Origin: Microcoleus sp. CAWBG506
GTDB lineage: Bacteria; Cyanobacteriota; Cyanobacteriia; Cyanobacteriales; Microcoleaceae
NCBI GenBank assembly: GCA_020883125.1
Contig: JAHREW010000014.1
Coordinates: 70,410 to 134,409 of the forward strand
Length of the DNA: 64,000 nucleotides
Direction: 5' to 3'
Part shown: positions 19,873-29,329 of the stretch, in pieces
Layout of the letters: every line of letters begins with the position of its first letter
How positions within the stretch are numbered: position 1 is the first letter of the stretch
Made by a program: the position numbers and the translations under genes
Notes under the pieces: generated by a model
Databases searched by the model: none
Told to the model about the DNA's origin: nothing
What the model saw: the letters and a program-made list of their open reading frames with translations, nothing else

Positions 19873-21336
19873 CTACGCTTTAAAGGTTAACACAGGCTTC
19901 ATTTTAGCGACTACATCAACCATTTGCGCCTCTACTTGAGCGTCAATTACTGGTTGAATAGGCTTGTAAGCAGCCGGTGCTTCTTCTATTCTGCGCTCTT
20001 GGCGTAAGGTAATACAATCTATGCCAGTTAAACCCAAAGCCGTGTCACTTTTGTCAACACCTTCGCGACTCATATCGAAGCGCGATCGCGCTCTACCCGC
20101 ACCGTGAGCAGCCGATCGCAAAAATCGATCGTTTCCCTTACCAACTAGCAGATAAGACGGCGCACCCATCGAACCAGGTATGATTAATGGCTGTTCGAGA
20201 TAGGCGGGACAAGCACCTTTGCGAGTCACCCAGCCAGCACCTTCAGCTAAGGTAATATTGTGAGGTAAATCGTAGACTAAAGGAGCTTCGATATCGCCGA
20301 AAACTTGTCGTAAACGCAGCCGCAAAAGTTCTGCTAGCAACAAACGATTCACAAAACCATAGTTAGCCGCTGTTGCTTCCGCTTGGAGATAGCTGTGGAC
20401 AAGTTCGGGATTTGCCGAGAGAGAGAGGGGGAAAAGCTCTGATTCCGGGTATTTGAGGCTTTTTGGCCAAGCGTCGCGCGATCGATCGCGCCACATTCCA
20501 CCTATATATTTACCCACATTCCGAGAACCGGAGTGAATCATGAAAGCCATTTGTCCCGATCGCACACCCCAAGTATAGGCCCTAGCTTTATCCACAACTT
20601 CATCAACCACTTGAATTTCCACAAAGTGATTCCCGCCGCCGATAGTACCTAAGCCACCATCCCTGACTAAGCCGTCGTTTGGGACTAATTCTGCAGGTGC
20701 CCATTGGATATCACCATTCATAGAACCGCCACAAAAAGTGAGATCGGACTCTTTGGCAAACTGCTCGAAATCGGAATTTACCACACTGCCGGTTGCCTTG
20801 TCCAGCATAGCATCCAGCCATCCAGGAATTCCGTATTGGAACATCGCGCGAGCAGTTTTTGCCGTCATGGTGACATCGCGAGTACCGAAGAAATAATCGC
20901 CTTTCATCAATTCGACAAATCGATCGCGTTTTGCTAAGAATTGGGCGATCGACAAATCAGCAACGTGTAACCGCATCCCGCAGTTAATATCCGAACCGAG
21001 AGCCGCCGGAATCACCATTCCTGCTGTTTCTACAATAGAGCCGATCGCCACCCCCGAATCACCCGGATGGAAATCAGGAGTAGCGCAGGTGCGACAAACA
21101 CAACCACCTTGAGGGTGACTAACATTAGCCAGATTTGCTAACTGTTTCAGCGCCTTTGCTTCCACCGGAAAACCCTCTGGGAGCAAAACTTCTGCTGTTG
21201 TACAACTCTCATCTTGCCAGGGTTCTTGCACAGAACTATTGAGAGAAATCGAGTAGACTTTGTTGTCGTAACTAACATCAAGACCTTGCCGAGACAAAGC
21301 TCGCAAAAGCCGATTCATTTTTTTTGGCTGCTGCAT
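19873..21336 (-). CDS. rtcB: RtcB-family RNA ligase
   Basis: This protein of about 487 residues is an RtcB GTP-dependent RNA ligase that joins 2',3'-cyclic phosphate (or 3'-phosphate) and 5'-OH RNA ends. I use the ATG at 21336 (MQQPKKMNRLLRALSRQG); the longer frame to 21435 translates intergenic sequence. Key motifs are 'GSDINCGMRL' (metal-binding Cys), 'GTIGGGNHFVEIQ' (metal His), 'IHSGSRNVGK', and 'SAAHGAGRARSR', which carries the guanylylated His. The family call is firm. It may serve in tRNA or rRNA repair. No archease gene or RtcR regulator is nearby. Confidence 0.9.
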   Translation of the reverse strand: MQQPKKMNRLLRALSRQGLDVSYDNKVYSISLNSSVQEPWQDESCTTAEVLLPEGFPVEAKALKQLANLANVSHPQGGCVCRTCATPDFHPGDSGVAIGSIVETAGMVIPAALGSDINCGMRLHVADLSIAQFLAKRDRFVELMKGDYFFGTRDVTMTAKTARAMFQYGIPGWLDAMLDKATGSVVNSDFEQFAKESDLTFCGGSMNGDIQWAPAELVPNDGLVRDGGLGTIGGGNHFVEIQVVDEVVDKARAYTWGVRSGQMAFMIHSGSRNVGKYIGGMWRDRSRDAWPKSLKYPESELFPLSLSANPELVHSYLQAEATAANYGFVNRLLLAELLRLRLRQVFGDIEAPLVYDLPHNITLAEGAGWVTRKGACPAYLEQPLIIPGSMGAPSYLLVGKGNDRFLRSAAHGAGRARSRFDMSREGVDKSDTALGLTGIDCITLRQERRIEEAPAAYKPIQPVIDAQVEAQMVDVVAKMKPVLTFKA

Positions 21337-21510
21337 AAGTATTCTGTTGTGGGCTGCATAGCAACCCCCACAAATTGAAGAGATGTTGTAGGTAATAAAA
21401 GACTTTGGTTCAGCAGCCGCAATCTTTTTAAACACAAGTTGAAAGGCAACTTGTCTAATTACTACAATTCTGACACATCATTTTTGATATGTCAAGTATA
21501 GCAGATACAT

Positions 21511-22140
21511 TTAACCCGGTAAATCTAGGACTAAGCCCAAACTTACTGTGTATGGCAAGATAGAGAAAGCTGCAAGCTCTCCTGTCTTGGAGGTATCTCT
21601 CAAAGCTTTCAATATTTTATTGAAAGCGCCATTTATATCTCTGTCCAGAGTGTGTCCGCATTCTGGACATTTAAATTTCTTAGACCCACCTAATTTAGTG
21701 TGAATATGCCCGCACTTTGAACAAGTCTTGGATGTGTATTCTTCGGTCACGTCTACTACAATACAACCAGATTTGGATGCTTGATGCTTCAACATTTGTT
21801 TGAACCTGTAATGGCTCAAAGTGACCAGAGATCTAGCTGTTTTTGTCGTTAACTTTCTGTTGACTTTCTTGACCATTTGCTGTGTCTCAAAAGTCGGCAA
21901 GAAAATCATCTTGTAATTTGTTACCAAGTATAGCAACCGCCAGGGTGGTTAAGTCGTGGGGTGGGGGCGGGTTTATAGAATTTGTCTATACCGATGAAAG
22001 ATATCGGTGAACCCGCCCCTACAAAATCTGCCCTAATCGCCTTGGCAGTTGCTATATTTAGCCGCTTTTTTGTGTAATTCATTGACTAAATTTTTAATCT
22101 TGATCCGAATTTTTGTGGCTGACTTTCTTAAGCAGCAGGA
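21511..22140 (-). pseudogene. tnpB: TnpB (IS200/IS605-type) relic split by a 128-bp element
   Basis: The downstream part (21511-21928) encodes the C-terminal half of a TnpB RNA-guided nuclease: 'NYKMIFLPTFETQQMVKK', zinc ribbon 'CSKCGHIHTKLGG...CPECG' and the RuvC-III block 'DRDINGAF'. The upstream part (22057 to about 22135) reads 'RKSATKIRIKIKNLVNELHK' then 'KAAKY', the expected preceding residues. Deleting the element and one TA joins them as KAAKY-LVTNYKM in frame. The N-terminal third is missing or unrecognisable, so the gene was already defective or has since decayed. No tnpA is present. Confidence 0.85.
21929..22056. mobile_element. 128-bp TA-flanked miniature inverted-repeat element, copy 1
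   Basis: The ends are TATAGCAACCGCCAGGG and the imperfect inverted TATAGCAACTGCCAAGG. The interior has GGGCGGGTTT...AACCCGCCCC arms around ACCGATGAAAGATATCGGT. It differs from copies at 32705-32832 and 47924-48051 at one base (TTTATAG instead of TTTAGAG). It is inserted in tnpB at a TA that is duplicated. Confidence 0.92.
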
Positions 22141-22371
22141 AAAAGGAACTTCGGCAACAAACAGATTTTGTAACCGATGTCAGAAAAAATGGGAGAATCT
22201 CGAATTTGCAAATATATATGTAGGGGCGAAGCATGACCTCCGTAAATCCCTCGTTTTAACCAATAACTTATCTGCGGTCATGCTTCGCCTATGCAAAATC
22301 GGGATGCTCCCGAAAAAATGCCCTTCGACTAGGTAATTCCCTATTCCCGATTCCCCATTCCCCATTCCCTA
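22057..22371. other. Gap with an inverted repeat and STRR
   Basis: After the tnpB stub (to about 22140) there is an inverted repeat, GCGAAGCATGACC at 22226 against GGTCATGCTTCGCC at 22277, and a heptanucleotide-like ATTCCCC run at 22335-22374. No gene. Confidence 0.55.
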
Positions 22372-24207
22372 TTACAGAAAATACCTAACAGTCGTCACCA
22401 CCCGACTTCTCTTAGCCCGCAAAGCCGCCTTCAAAAAGAAAGCTGTTTGATTATGCAGAAATCCCTCCCACCAATTGCGCGTCACAAAAGCCGGAATAAT
22501 TAGCGTTAAGAAAACTCCCGGCCGCTGTTCTTCAAACAAAGTCAAAAAGTGAGTCAAAGCCTCGCCCACAGAACGATAAGGAGATTCTAAAATTTCCAAA
22601 GGAATATCAGACTGCAAATCTTGCCAAGATGCTTCTAATTTGGCTCTATCTGTCAAACCAATATCAACGTGAACTGCCACAACTTCATCAGCAATTAAAC
22701 GAGCATAATCAAGAGCCTCTAAAGTTCCCCGATGCAACTGTCCAACCAATACCACCGCCGGATGTGTTGCCACCTTAACTGTAGGTCTGGGAGGATAAAA
22801 CTTCGGTTCTACTCCCTGAATGCTCAAACGAGCAGCTACATAGCGATAGTGCCGCCGAACAGCTAAAAATAAACTAACCACGATCGGAATAGTCACTACC
22901 ACCACCCAAGCCCCCAACAGGAATTTGGTGGCGACAATTACACCCAAAACTAACAATGTTGCCAATGCACCGACACCGTTCATCGCAGCACTAGCTTGCC
23001 ATCCTTTCCCCCGCTCTTTCAGCCAGTGAATTACCATCCCCGACTGGGAGAGAGTAAAAGAAGTAAAAACTCCCACTGCATAGAGAGGAATCACCGCCGT
23101 AGTCTCGCCTCGGAAGATGACAATTAACAATGCAGCGCAGAGACTCAGCAGGGTAATTCCATTAGAATAAACTAGGCGATCGCCCAAAAGCGACAACTGT
23201 CTGGGCAAAAAACCATCTCGCGCCAAAAAATAACAAAGTCGCGGAAAATCTGCATAACTGGTATTCGCCGCCAACAGCAAAATCAACAAAGTTGCTGCCT
23301 GCAAATAATAGTAAAATACACCTACTCCAAAAATATCTTTTCCTAACACAGAAAGTAGGGTTTCATGTTCGCTAGGAATCACTTGATAAATATGAGCCAA
23401 GTAACTAATTCCCAAAAACATTACTCCCAGAATTACCCCCAAATAGGTCAAAGTCAGCCGTGCATTTTTCCATTCAGGAGGCTTGAAAGCCAACACTCCA
23501 TCGGAGATAGCTTCCACTCCAGTCAGGGCAGTACAACCAGCAGCAAAGGCGCGGGCGATCAGAAATAATCCTAAAGGTTCAGAGGCGGGAATATTTTCTA
23601 ATTTTGGCAAAACGTGACCTGTGGCTTGTTGATATAAACCACAGAAAATTAAGATAAAAATGCCTAGGATAAAGGCATAAGTAGGAACCATAAATATTTT
23701 GCCAGATTCCCGCAATCCCCTGAGATTGGCAAACATGATCAGGACAATAAAAAACAAGCACATTTCCACCGTGTAGGATTGCAATCCCGGCACTGCGGAA
23801 GTCAAGGCTGCCACCCCAGCCGAAATACTCACAGTTACAGTTAAAATGTAGTCAATCATCAGGGAAGCCGCTGCGATTAAACCTGGATAAATACCCAAGT
23901 TTTCTCGCGCTACAATGTATGCACCACCGCCGTTTGGGTAAGCTTTAATCGTCTGTCGATAGGAAAGTGCTACTATCCCCAAGAGTAAAATAATAATTGC
24001 AGAGATAGGTAAGGATAAGCTCAAACTGCTGCTACCTGCTAGTAATAATACCAGCAAAGTTTCTTGAGTAGCGTAGGCAACAGACGAAAGTGCATCGGAA
24101 GCAAGAACAGCTAATCCAGTAGCGTTGCTCAACCGTTCGTGAACAGATGCACTGGTAGGTAGAGATTCACCCAGTAAAACTCGCTTGAGTCGAGAATAAG
24201 TATACAT
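22372..24207 (-). CDS. APC-superfamily permease, KimA-like potassium transporter
   Basis: This 611-residue membrane protein starts at the ATG at 24207 (MYTYSRLKRVLLGESLPTS); an ATG 9 codons upstream is also in frame. It has about 12 transmembrane helices and resembles KimA (YdaO) closely: 'LASDALSSVAYATQE', 'YPNGGGAYIVARENLG', 'DYILTVTVSISAGVAALTSA' and 'ALTGVEAISDGVLAFKPPEW'. KimA is a proton-coupled K+ importer. The cytosolic C-terminal ~150 residues form a USP-like domain ('PAVVLVGQLHRGTLEALDYA') that in the family contributes to regulation. It follows tyrA by 89 bp on the same strand. The substrate is inferred from similarity. Confidence 0.85.
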   Translation of the reverse strand: MYTYSRLKRVLLGESLPTSASVHERLSNATGLAVLASDALSSVAYATQETLLVLLLAGSSSLSLSLPISAIIILLLGIVALSYRQTIKAYPNGGGAYIVARENLGIYPGLIAAASLMIDYILTVTVSISAGVAALTSAVPGLQSYTVEMCLFFIVLIMFANLRGLRESGKIFMVPTYAFILGIFILIFCGLYQQATGHVLPKLENIPASEPLGLFLIARAFAAGCTALTGVEAISDGVLAFKPPEWKNARLTLTYLGVILGVMFLGISYLAHIYQVIPSEHETLLSVLGKDIFGVGVFYYYLQAATLLILLLAANTSYADFPRLCYFLARDGFLPRQLSLLGDRLVYSNGITLLSLCAALLIVIFRGETTAVIPLYAVGVFTSFTLSQSGMVIHWLKERGKGWQASAAMNGVGALATLLVLGVIVATKFLLGAWVVVVTIPIVVSLFLAVRRHYRYVAARLSIQGVEPKFYPPRPTVKVATHPAVVLVGQLHRGTLEALDYARLIADEVVAVHVDIGLTDRAKLEASWQDLQSDIPLEILESPYRSVGEALTHFLTLFEEQRPGVFLTLIIPAFVTRNWWEGFLHNQTAFFLKAALRAKRSRVVTTVRYFL

Positions 24208-24296
24208 TGAAAGCCAATATATAGACGTTGACAATCATAATCTAGACTGCGACCTTAGCAAGTAAATTTTTACGTAGGTTTTGAATTTTTAACTTT

Positions 24297-25148
24297 TTAG
24301 TTGGAATTGCTTAACCCGTAGCTGCTTCTGGTGTCTTGAGTCAGGTTCAGCTTGTTTTCCAGAGTGGCCCAATCTTCAGCTTCGATATCGCCAATCAATT
24401 GGTCGAGACAGTCGCGGTATATGGAGAGCGATCGCAATAATTCCACTCGATTGTACTTGGCCACCATCACTCCCAACTCAGGATTGCCACCACCAACCCT
24501 ACTGGTGTCTCGAAAGCCTGAACTGGCCAAATGTTGCGCTAGCTTAATAATATCCCCATCGCTCTCCTTGGCGCAGGCCGCCAGCAGTGTCGCGCTCGCC
24601 ATGATTGGCAAATGAGAAATCCAAGCCACAGCTCGATCGTGTTCTGCAGGTCCACAGCGGTAAATTTTAGCACCTAGCGATCGGGCAATCTCCTCCACCC
24701 TCTCCACCGCAGCCACGGGCGTTTGAGCAGTGGGAGTCACCACATAGGGCCGATCCACAAATAAATCCGACACCGCCGCCTCAATCCCGCTCTCGGCAGT
24801 CCCTGCCATTGGGTGTCCCCCCACAAAATTTGGCCATAGAGACGATACGGACTGGACTATGGGTGTTTTTACCGAACCCACATCAGTTACAATAGTATCA
24901 GGGGAAAGAAGAGGTACTAACTTTTGGGCGATCGACTCGATCGACCCCAAGGGCGTGCATATAAAAACCACATCGGCTACTGCCATGTCAGACAGATGGA
25001 CACTGGCTCTATCCACAACACCGCGGGCGATCGCCCTGTGGCAAGTTTGCTCCCGGCTAGAAACCCCAAAAACCGAAAAACCGCGCGATCGTAAATCCAG
25101 CCCGATCGAGCCACCAATCAAACCGAGTCCTACAATACCAATATTCAT
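24297..25148 (-). CDS. tyrA: Prephenate/arogenate dehydrogenase
   Basis: This 283-residue enzyme of tyrosine biosynthesis starts at the ATG at 25148, so that the Rossmann motif MNIGIVGLGLIGGSIGLDL is at the N-terminus; the longer frame (to 25187) adds 13 unlikely residues. Other motifs are 'VFICTPLG', 'VTDVGSVKTPIV', 'FVGGHPMAGTAESG' (active-site His) and 'HDRAVAWISHLP'. Cyanobacterial TyrA usually prefers arogenate and NADP+, so arogenate dehydrogenase is the likelier activity. There is no fused chorismate mutase or ACT domain. Confidence 0.93.
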   Translation of the reverse strand: MNIGIVGLGLIGGSIGLDLRSRGFSVFGVSSREQTCHRAIARGVVDRASVHLSDMAVADVVFICTPLGSIESIAQKLVPLLSPDTIVTDVGSVKTPIVQSVSSLWPNFVGGHPMAGTAESGIEAAVSDLFVDRPYVVTPTAQTPVAAVERVEEIARSLGAKIYRCGPAEHDRAVAWISHLPIMASATLLAACAKESDGDIIKLAQHLASSGFRDTSRVGGGNPELGVMVAKYNRVELLRSLSIYRDCLDQLIGDIEAEDWATLENKLNLTQDTRSSYGLSNSN

Positions 25149-25187
25149 AACTATAAAATGGAGATATTTGTTCGGTGTTCGACGCAC

Positions 25188-26045
25188 TCTTGACTATACA
25201 ACCCCGTTTCCTGTCTATTGTCAAACTCAGGATTTTGGTAAAGCGTAGTTTCTGGGCGGATTGCGGATTTACGTAGAAAATCTTGTTTTTTTAAACGCTG
25301 TGGGTAGCAACTTTTTGTCTTTTATTGATTTTAGCAACAATGATTCAAACTCAATCTTATCAAAAATGAGCGATCGCCACTCTAATTGTATTATAATCAT
25401 TTGATTACTTTTTCGGCAAAAGTAAATATTTTAAATCCGACTACTTCCTTGAGGATCAAATGCGGCGAAAAACACAGACAGATGGTTGAAGAATAAATTT
25501 ATTCCAGAAAGGTCAGAAATGGTGAGCTAGTACCTAGCTACCGATTAAATAGACAAGATGGTACACTTATAGACAAATCTACGATTGGTTTCCGTCAAGT
25601 AAAACCTGTTCAAATTGTGGACATATCCAAGATATGCCACTAAAAGAAAGAACTTACAACTGTGGAAGTTGCGGTCATTCGATAGACAGGGATTTGAATG
25701 CAGCAATTAATTTAAGCCAGTGCGGTCTTGGGGTTTCCCCAAGTGGAGCAACTGGCGTATCGCGGTTGGCTAAACCGTGAAAGCTTGCCCAGGGATAGCC
25801 GCTCCCATGCTCCCGATGAAGCAAGAAGCAAGTGTCGAGACAAGTCTAGTATTTGCATAGCATTTCCACCAAGATTGCCTGTGGAGCGGATCGACAAGAG
25901 TACCAGTAATTCTTAGACCGCCATGAAGCAGCAAGTTAAAACCAAAACTAGCTTTGTCCAGTTAAGTCTAGACTTAAATAGCTTTGGATAAATTTAACAG
26001 AACGGTTTTCAGTCTTCCATCTTTTTTCTATAGGGTGCCGTCCCC
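25188..26045. other. Gap holding a third tnpB fragment
   Basis: Apart from the TnpB zinc-ribbon fragment at 25583-25780, these 858 bp show no gene. The last ~100 bp carry the leader of the first pentapeptide gene. Confidence 0.55.
25583..25780 (+). pseudogene. tnpB: TnpB C-terminal fragment
   Basis: The frame reads 'DWFPSSKTCSNCGHIQDMPL' then 'CGSCGHSIDRDLNAAINLSQ' and runs to TGA at 25778. This is the TnpB zinc ribbon and RuvC-III 'DRDLNAA' block. The upstream sequence has lost the reading frame. It is a decayed IS200/IS605-type relic, independent of the copies at 21.5 and 32.6 kb. Confidence 0.85.
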
Positions 26046-27611
26046 ATGACAGTCGAGGAACTCCTTACAAAATATGCCACCGGAGAGAGAAACTTTGCCG
26101 GTATCAACCTGACTGAGGCAAACCTCAGCGGAGTCAACTTGAGCGGAGCAAACCTCAAGGGTGCGAATCTGAGTGTAGCAAACCTCAGCGGAGCAAACCT
26201 CAGCAAAACTAACCTCACCGGGGCAAAACTCAACATCGCCAGACTCAGCGGAGCCCATCTCGGTGGAGCAAACCTCACCGATGCCGACCTCAACGTCGCC
26301 TACCTAGTGCGAGTTGACCTCAAAAGAGCCACACTCACAGGAGCAAAACTGATCAGAGCCGAACTGATTAGAGCCGAACTCAGTGGTGCCAACCTTAGTG
26401 GAGCCAACCTCAGCGGTGCCACCCTCACCGAAGCCACCCTACGGGGAGCTAACCTCAGCCAAGCAAACCTTAGAGGTGCAAACCTCAGTGGCACATCCTT
26501 GACTGGGGCAAACCTGGAACAAGCAAACTTACAAGGGGCAGACCTCAGCCGAGCCGACCTCAGCGGTGCGGACTTGCGAGGTACAGAACTCCGACAAGCC
26601 AACCTGACTCAAGCTATACTCAGCGGGGCAGACCTGAGCGGAGTCAACCTTCGTTGGGCGATTCTCAGTGGCTGCAACCTCCGCTGGGCAGATCTAAGCG
26701 ATGCCAAATTGAGCGGAGCCGACCTCAGCCGGGCCGACCTCTGCCAAGCTAACTTGCTCAACGCCAGCTTAGTCCACGCCGACCTCTCCAATGCTTATCT
26801 GATTCGCGCCGACTGGATTGGGGCAGACTTAACCGGTGCCACTTTAACGGGTGCTAAACTCCACGCTGTTTCCCGGCTGGGCATCAAAACCGAAGGCATG
26901 ATTTGCAAGTGGGTTGACCTCAGTCCCAACGGCGATCACAGCCAAATTTACTGGCTCAATCCCGGAGGAGGCACCCAGGAGTTTTTTCACTCGTCCTTGC
27001 CCACAGTTCGGATTGTGATTGATGCCCCCCTAGACCAAGGCGCTCATTTTGCACTAGCTGCAACATATTACCAAATTACTCAACAATACCCAGGTTTAAG
27101 CGAGCCACCAACCATCGAAGTCAACTCCAGGCGCACCACACTTGCTTTTAAAATGGACAGCGATGATAAGTTATTCGCCACCGCTTACGTCGCTATAATT
27201 CCCTTTAACGATGCGGCCATCACTCAAAAAAATCTGATAGCCTTGATGAAAATGATTCAATCCCATGATGCAGGCAATCTCAATGTCAAAGAATCCAAAC
27301 ACGTCCAACATTCCAGCAAAGCCCTCAACCAAGCTATCAGCAAAGTCGATCAAATCAAAATATCTAATTCTTTTCCCAAAATAGGGGCAAGTATCAATTT
27401 TTTTCAGATACCTACACAAATGATATTAATTAATTCCCGCGACCAAAGGCTCAGTGTATATCACCACCAAGCTTTTGGCAAGCGCCTGATTAAAAAATAT
27501 GACCCCAATAACTCAACAGCAGGCAAGCTAGTGGAAAGTAGCAAATTATCTCAGACTAATCTCAGTAATGTTTTAGATTTTATCAAAGGATTCCACAACA
27601 TAGATGTCTAA
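26046..27611 (+). CDS. Pentapeptide-repeat protein, paralogue 1 of 3
   Basis: This 521-residue protein has three parts. Residues 1-20 are a short helix 'VEELLTKYATGERNF'. About residues 20-275 are near-continuous A(N/D)LSG-type pentapeptides, expected to form a right-handed quadrilateral beta-helix. Then comes a globular C-terminal domain of about 240 residues starting at 'CKWVDLSPNGDHSQI', with 'PPTIEVNSRRTTLAFKMDSD' and 'AYVAIIPFNDAAITQKN'. The C-terminal domain is shared with the two downstream paralogues and is not a domain I can name. No signal peptide, so probably cytoplasmic. The three genes are same-strand with 77-78 bp gaps. Function unknown. Confidence 0.85.
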   Translation: MTVEELLTKYATGERNFAGINLTEANLSGVNLSGANLKGANLSVANLSGANLSKTNLTGAKLNIARLSGAHLGGANLTDADLNVAYLVRVDLKRATLTGAKLIRAELIRAELSGANLSGANLSGATLTEATLRGANLSQANLRGANLSGTSLTGANLEQANLQGADLSRADLSGADLRGTELRQANLTQAILSGADLSGVNLRWAILSGCNLRWADLSDAKLSGADLSRADLCQANLLNASLVHADLSNAYLIRADWIGADLTGATLTGAKLHAVSRLGIKTEGMICKWVDLSPNGDHSQIYWLNPGGGTQEFFHSSLPTVRIVIDAPLDQGAHFALAATYYQITQQYPGLSEPPTIEVNSRRTTLAFKMDSDDKLFATAYVAIIPFNDAAITQKNLIALMKMIQSHDAGNLNVKESKHVQHSSKALNQAISKVDQIKISNSFPKIGASINFFQIPTQMILINSRDQRLSVYHHQAFGKRLIKKYDPNNSTAGKLVESSKLSQTNLSNVLDFIKGFHNIDV

Positions 27612-27688
27612 GCATATTGCCTCAAGTTCCAAAAATTGCTTATTCTAAAGCTTTGTGAACCCTAAAAAAATCAAGGAGATCGATAAGC

Positions 27689-29251
27689 ATGGACGCCGCA
27701 GAACTCCAAGCCAAATATGCAGCAGGAGAAAGAGATTTTACTGCCATCCTGCTTTGCGAAGCCAATCTCAGCAGAATTGATCTGAGCGGGGCTAATTTCA
27801 CCGAAGCAATCTTAAGCCTCACTAACTTGAGCGGAGCTAATCTCGTTGGCACCAATCTCAGAAAAGCCAAGCTCAATGTAGCTAGACTCAGCGGTGCTAA
27901 TCTCAACAAAGCTAATCTGTGTGGTGCAATCCTCAACGTAGCTAATTTGATTCGAGCTGACCTCCGGGAGGCTCAACTGGTCGAAGCTACACTGATCAGA
28001 GCTGAACTGATTCGAGCCGACTTTAGTAATGCCAATCTCAGCGGTGCTAACCTCAGCGAAGCCGATTTGAGAGAAGCAACTCTCAGAGAAGCCAATTTAG
28101 AACAAGCAGACCTTAACGGAGCTCATCTCAGAGGTGCTTGTCTCACGGGGGCTAACTTGGAACGGGCAAATTTGCACAGGGCTGACCTCAGCAGGGCAGA
28201 CTTGCGAGGAGTTAATCTCTGCAATGCCGAACTCAGACAAGCTAATCTGTCTCAGGCTAACCTCAGTGGTGCCGACTTGCGAGGTGCTAATCTCCGCTGG
28301 ACTGACCTCAGTGGGACTAACCTGACGGGCGCGGATCTCGGTGAAGCGAGGTTGAGCGGGGCTAATTTATACGGTGCCAATTTGAGTAATGTCAACTTGT
28401 TGAACGCTACTCTGGTACACGCGGATTTGACCCAAGCCAATTTGATTCATGCTGATTGGGTAGGTGCTGATTTGACAGGTGCTGCTTTGACGGGGGCAAA
28501 AATTTACGCTGTATCGAGATTTGGTTTGAAAGCAGATGATATTACTTGCGATTGGGTTGACCTTAGTCCCAATGGCGATCGCAGTCATATTCAGCGCTTC
28601 ACTGCCGAAGAAGCTCAAAAGTATTTTAATGCTACCCCACCTACGGTGCAAATTATTGTCGATCGACCCCTAGACCCCAACGCTAACTTTATCCTGGCAG
28701 CTACCTACCGCCAAATTGCCCGCCAATACCCAGGCTTGAGCAATCCTCCCAGTATCGAAGTTAACTCCCGACGCACAATCATATCCTTTAGAATTGACCA
28801 AGACGAACAACTATTTCCCACAGCCTTTGTTGCCATCATTCCCTTTAGCGACGCGGCATTTACTCAGAAAAATATTATCACTCTAGTCAGGATGATTCAA
28901 CCACAAACCGGCAATAACCTTGGGGTCAGAGTTTCCAACTTGGTATCGCAATTGAGCGTGGCTTTGACCCAAACTATTAGAAAAATAGGAGAGATGAAAA
29001 TTCAGCCTGTGCGCCTGGATAATGAAACTGTATCGACTTTTTTTCAGTCTCCGACCCAAACTATACTTTCCAATTCCATTGCCGAAAGTTTAATGATCCA
29101 CTATCACCCAGATTTTGGCAGACATTTGATAAACTTGCCAGGGGTAAATAAAAGTGCAATTAATCCCGCAATTAAAGCTCAAAGACTTACTACTCCACCG
29201 ATAAACATGGTAATTGAGTTTATTAAAGGCTTTTATCAACTCGGTGATTAG
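27689..29251 (+). CDS. Pentapeptide-repeat protein, paralogue 2 of 3
   Basis: At 520 residues it has the same architecture as its neighbour: N-terminal 'AELQAKYAAGERDF', a pentapeptide solenoid to about residue 275, then the conserved 'CDWVDLSPNGDRSHI' domain with 'PSIEVNSRRTIISFRIDQDE' and 'AFVAIIPFSDAAFTQKN'. AAGGAG lies 13-18 bp before the ATG. Similarity to paralogue 1 is strong across the C-terminal domain, arguing for tandem duplication. The solenoid shows substitutions at non-structural positions only, as expected for a maintained fold. Confidence 0.85.
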   Translation: MDAAELQAKYAAGERDFTAILLCEANLSRIDLSGANFTEAILSLTNLSGANLVGTNLRKAKLNVARLSGANLNKANLCGAILNVANLIRADLREAQLVEATLIRAELIRADFSNANLSGANLSEADLREATLREANLEQADLNGAHLRGACLTGANLERANLHRADLSRADLRGVNLCNAELRQANLSQANLSGADLRGANLRWTDLSGTNLTGADLGEARLSGANLYGANLSNVNLLNATLVHADLTQANLIHADWVGADLTGAALTGAKIYAVSRFGLKADDITCDWVDLSPNGDRSHIQRFTAEEAQKYFNATPPTVQIIVDRPLDPNANFILAATYRQIARQYPGLSNPPSIEVNSRRTIISFRIDQDEQLFPTAFVAIIPFSDAAFTQKNIITLVRMIQPQTGNNLGVRVSNLVSQLSVALTQTIRKIGEMKIQPVRLDNETVSTFFQSPTQTILSNSIAESLMIHYHPDFGRHLINLPGVNKSAINPAIKAQRLTTPPINMVIEFIKGFYQLGD

Positions 29252-29329
29252 ATTTAATTAATTCAGCATCTAGTATTTTTATCTATTCGTATATGCCAAG
29301 TAAAAGAGAGCGAAACAAAGGTAAAAACG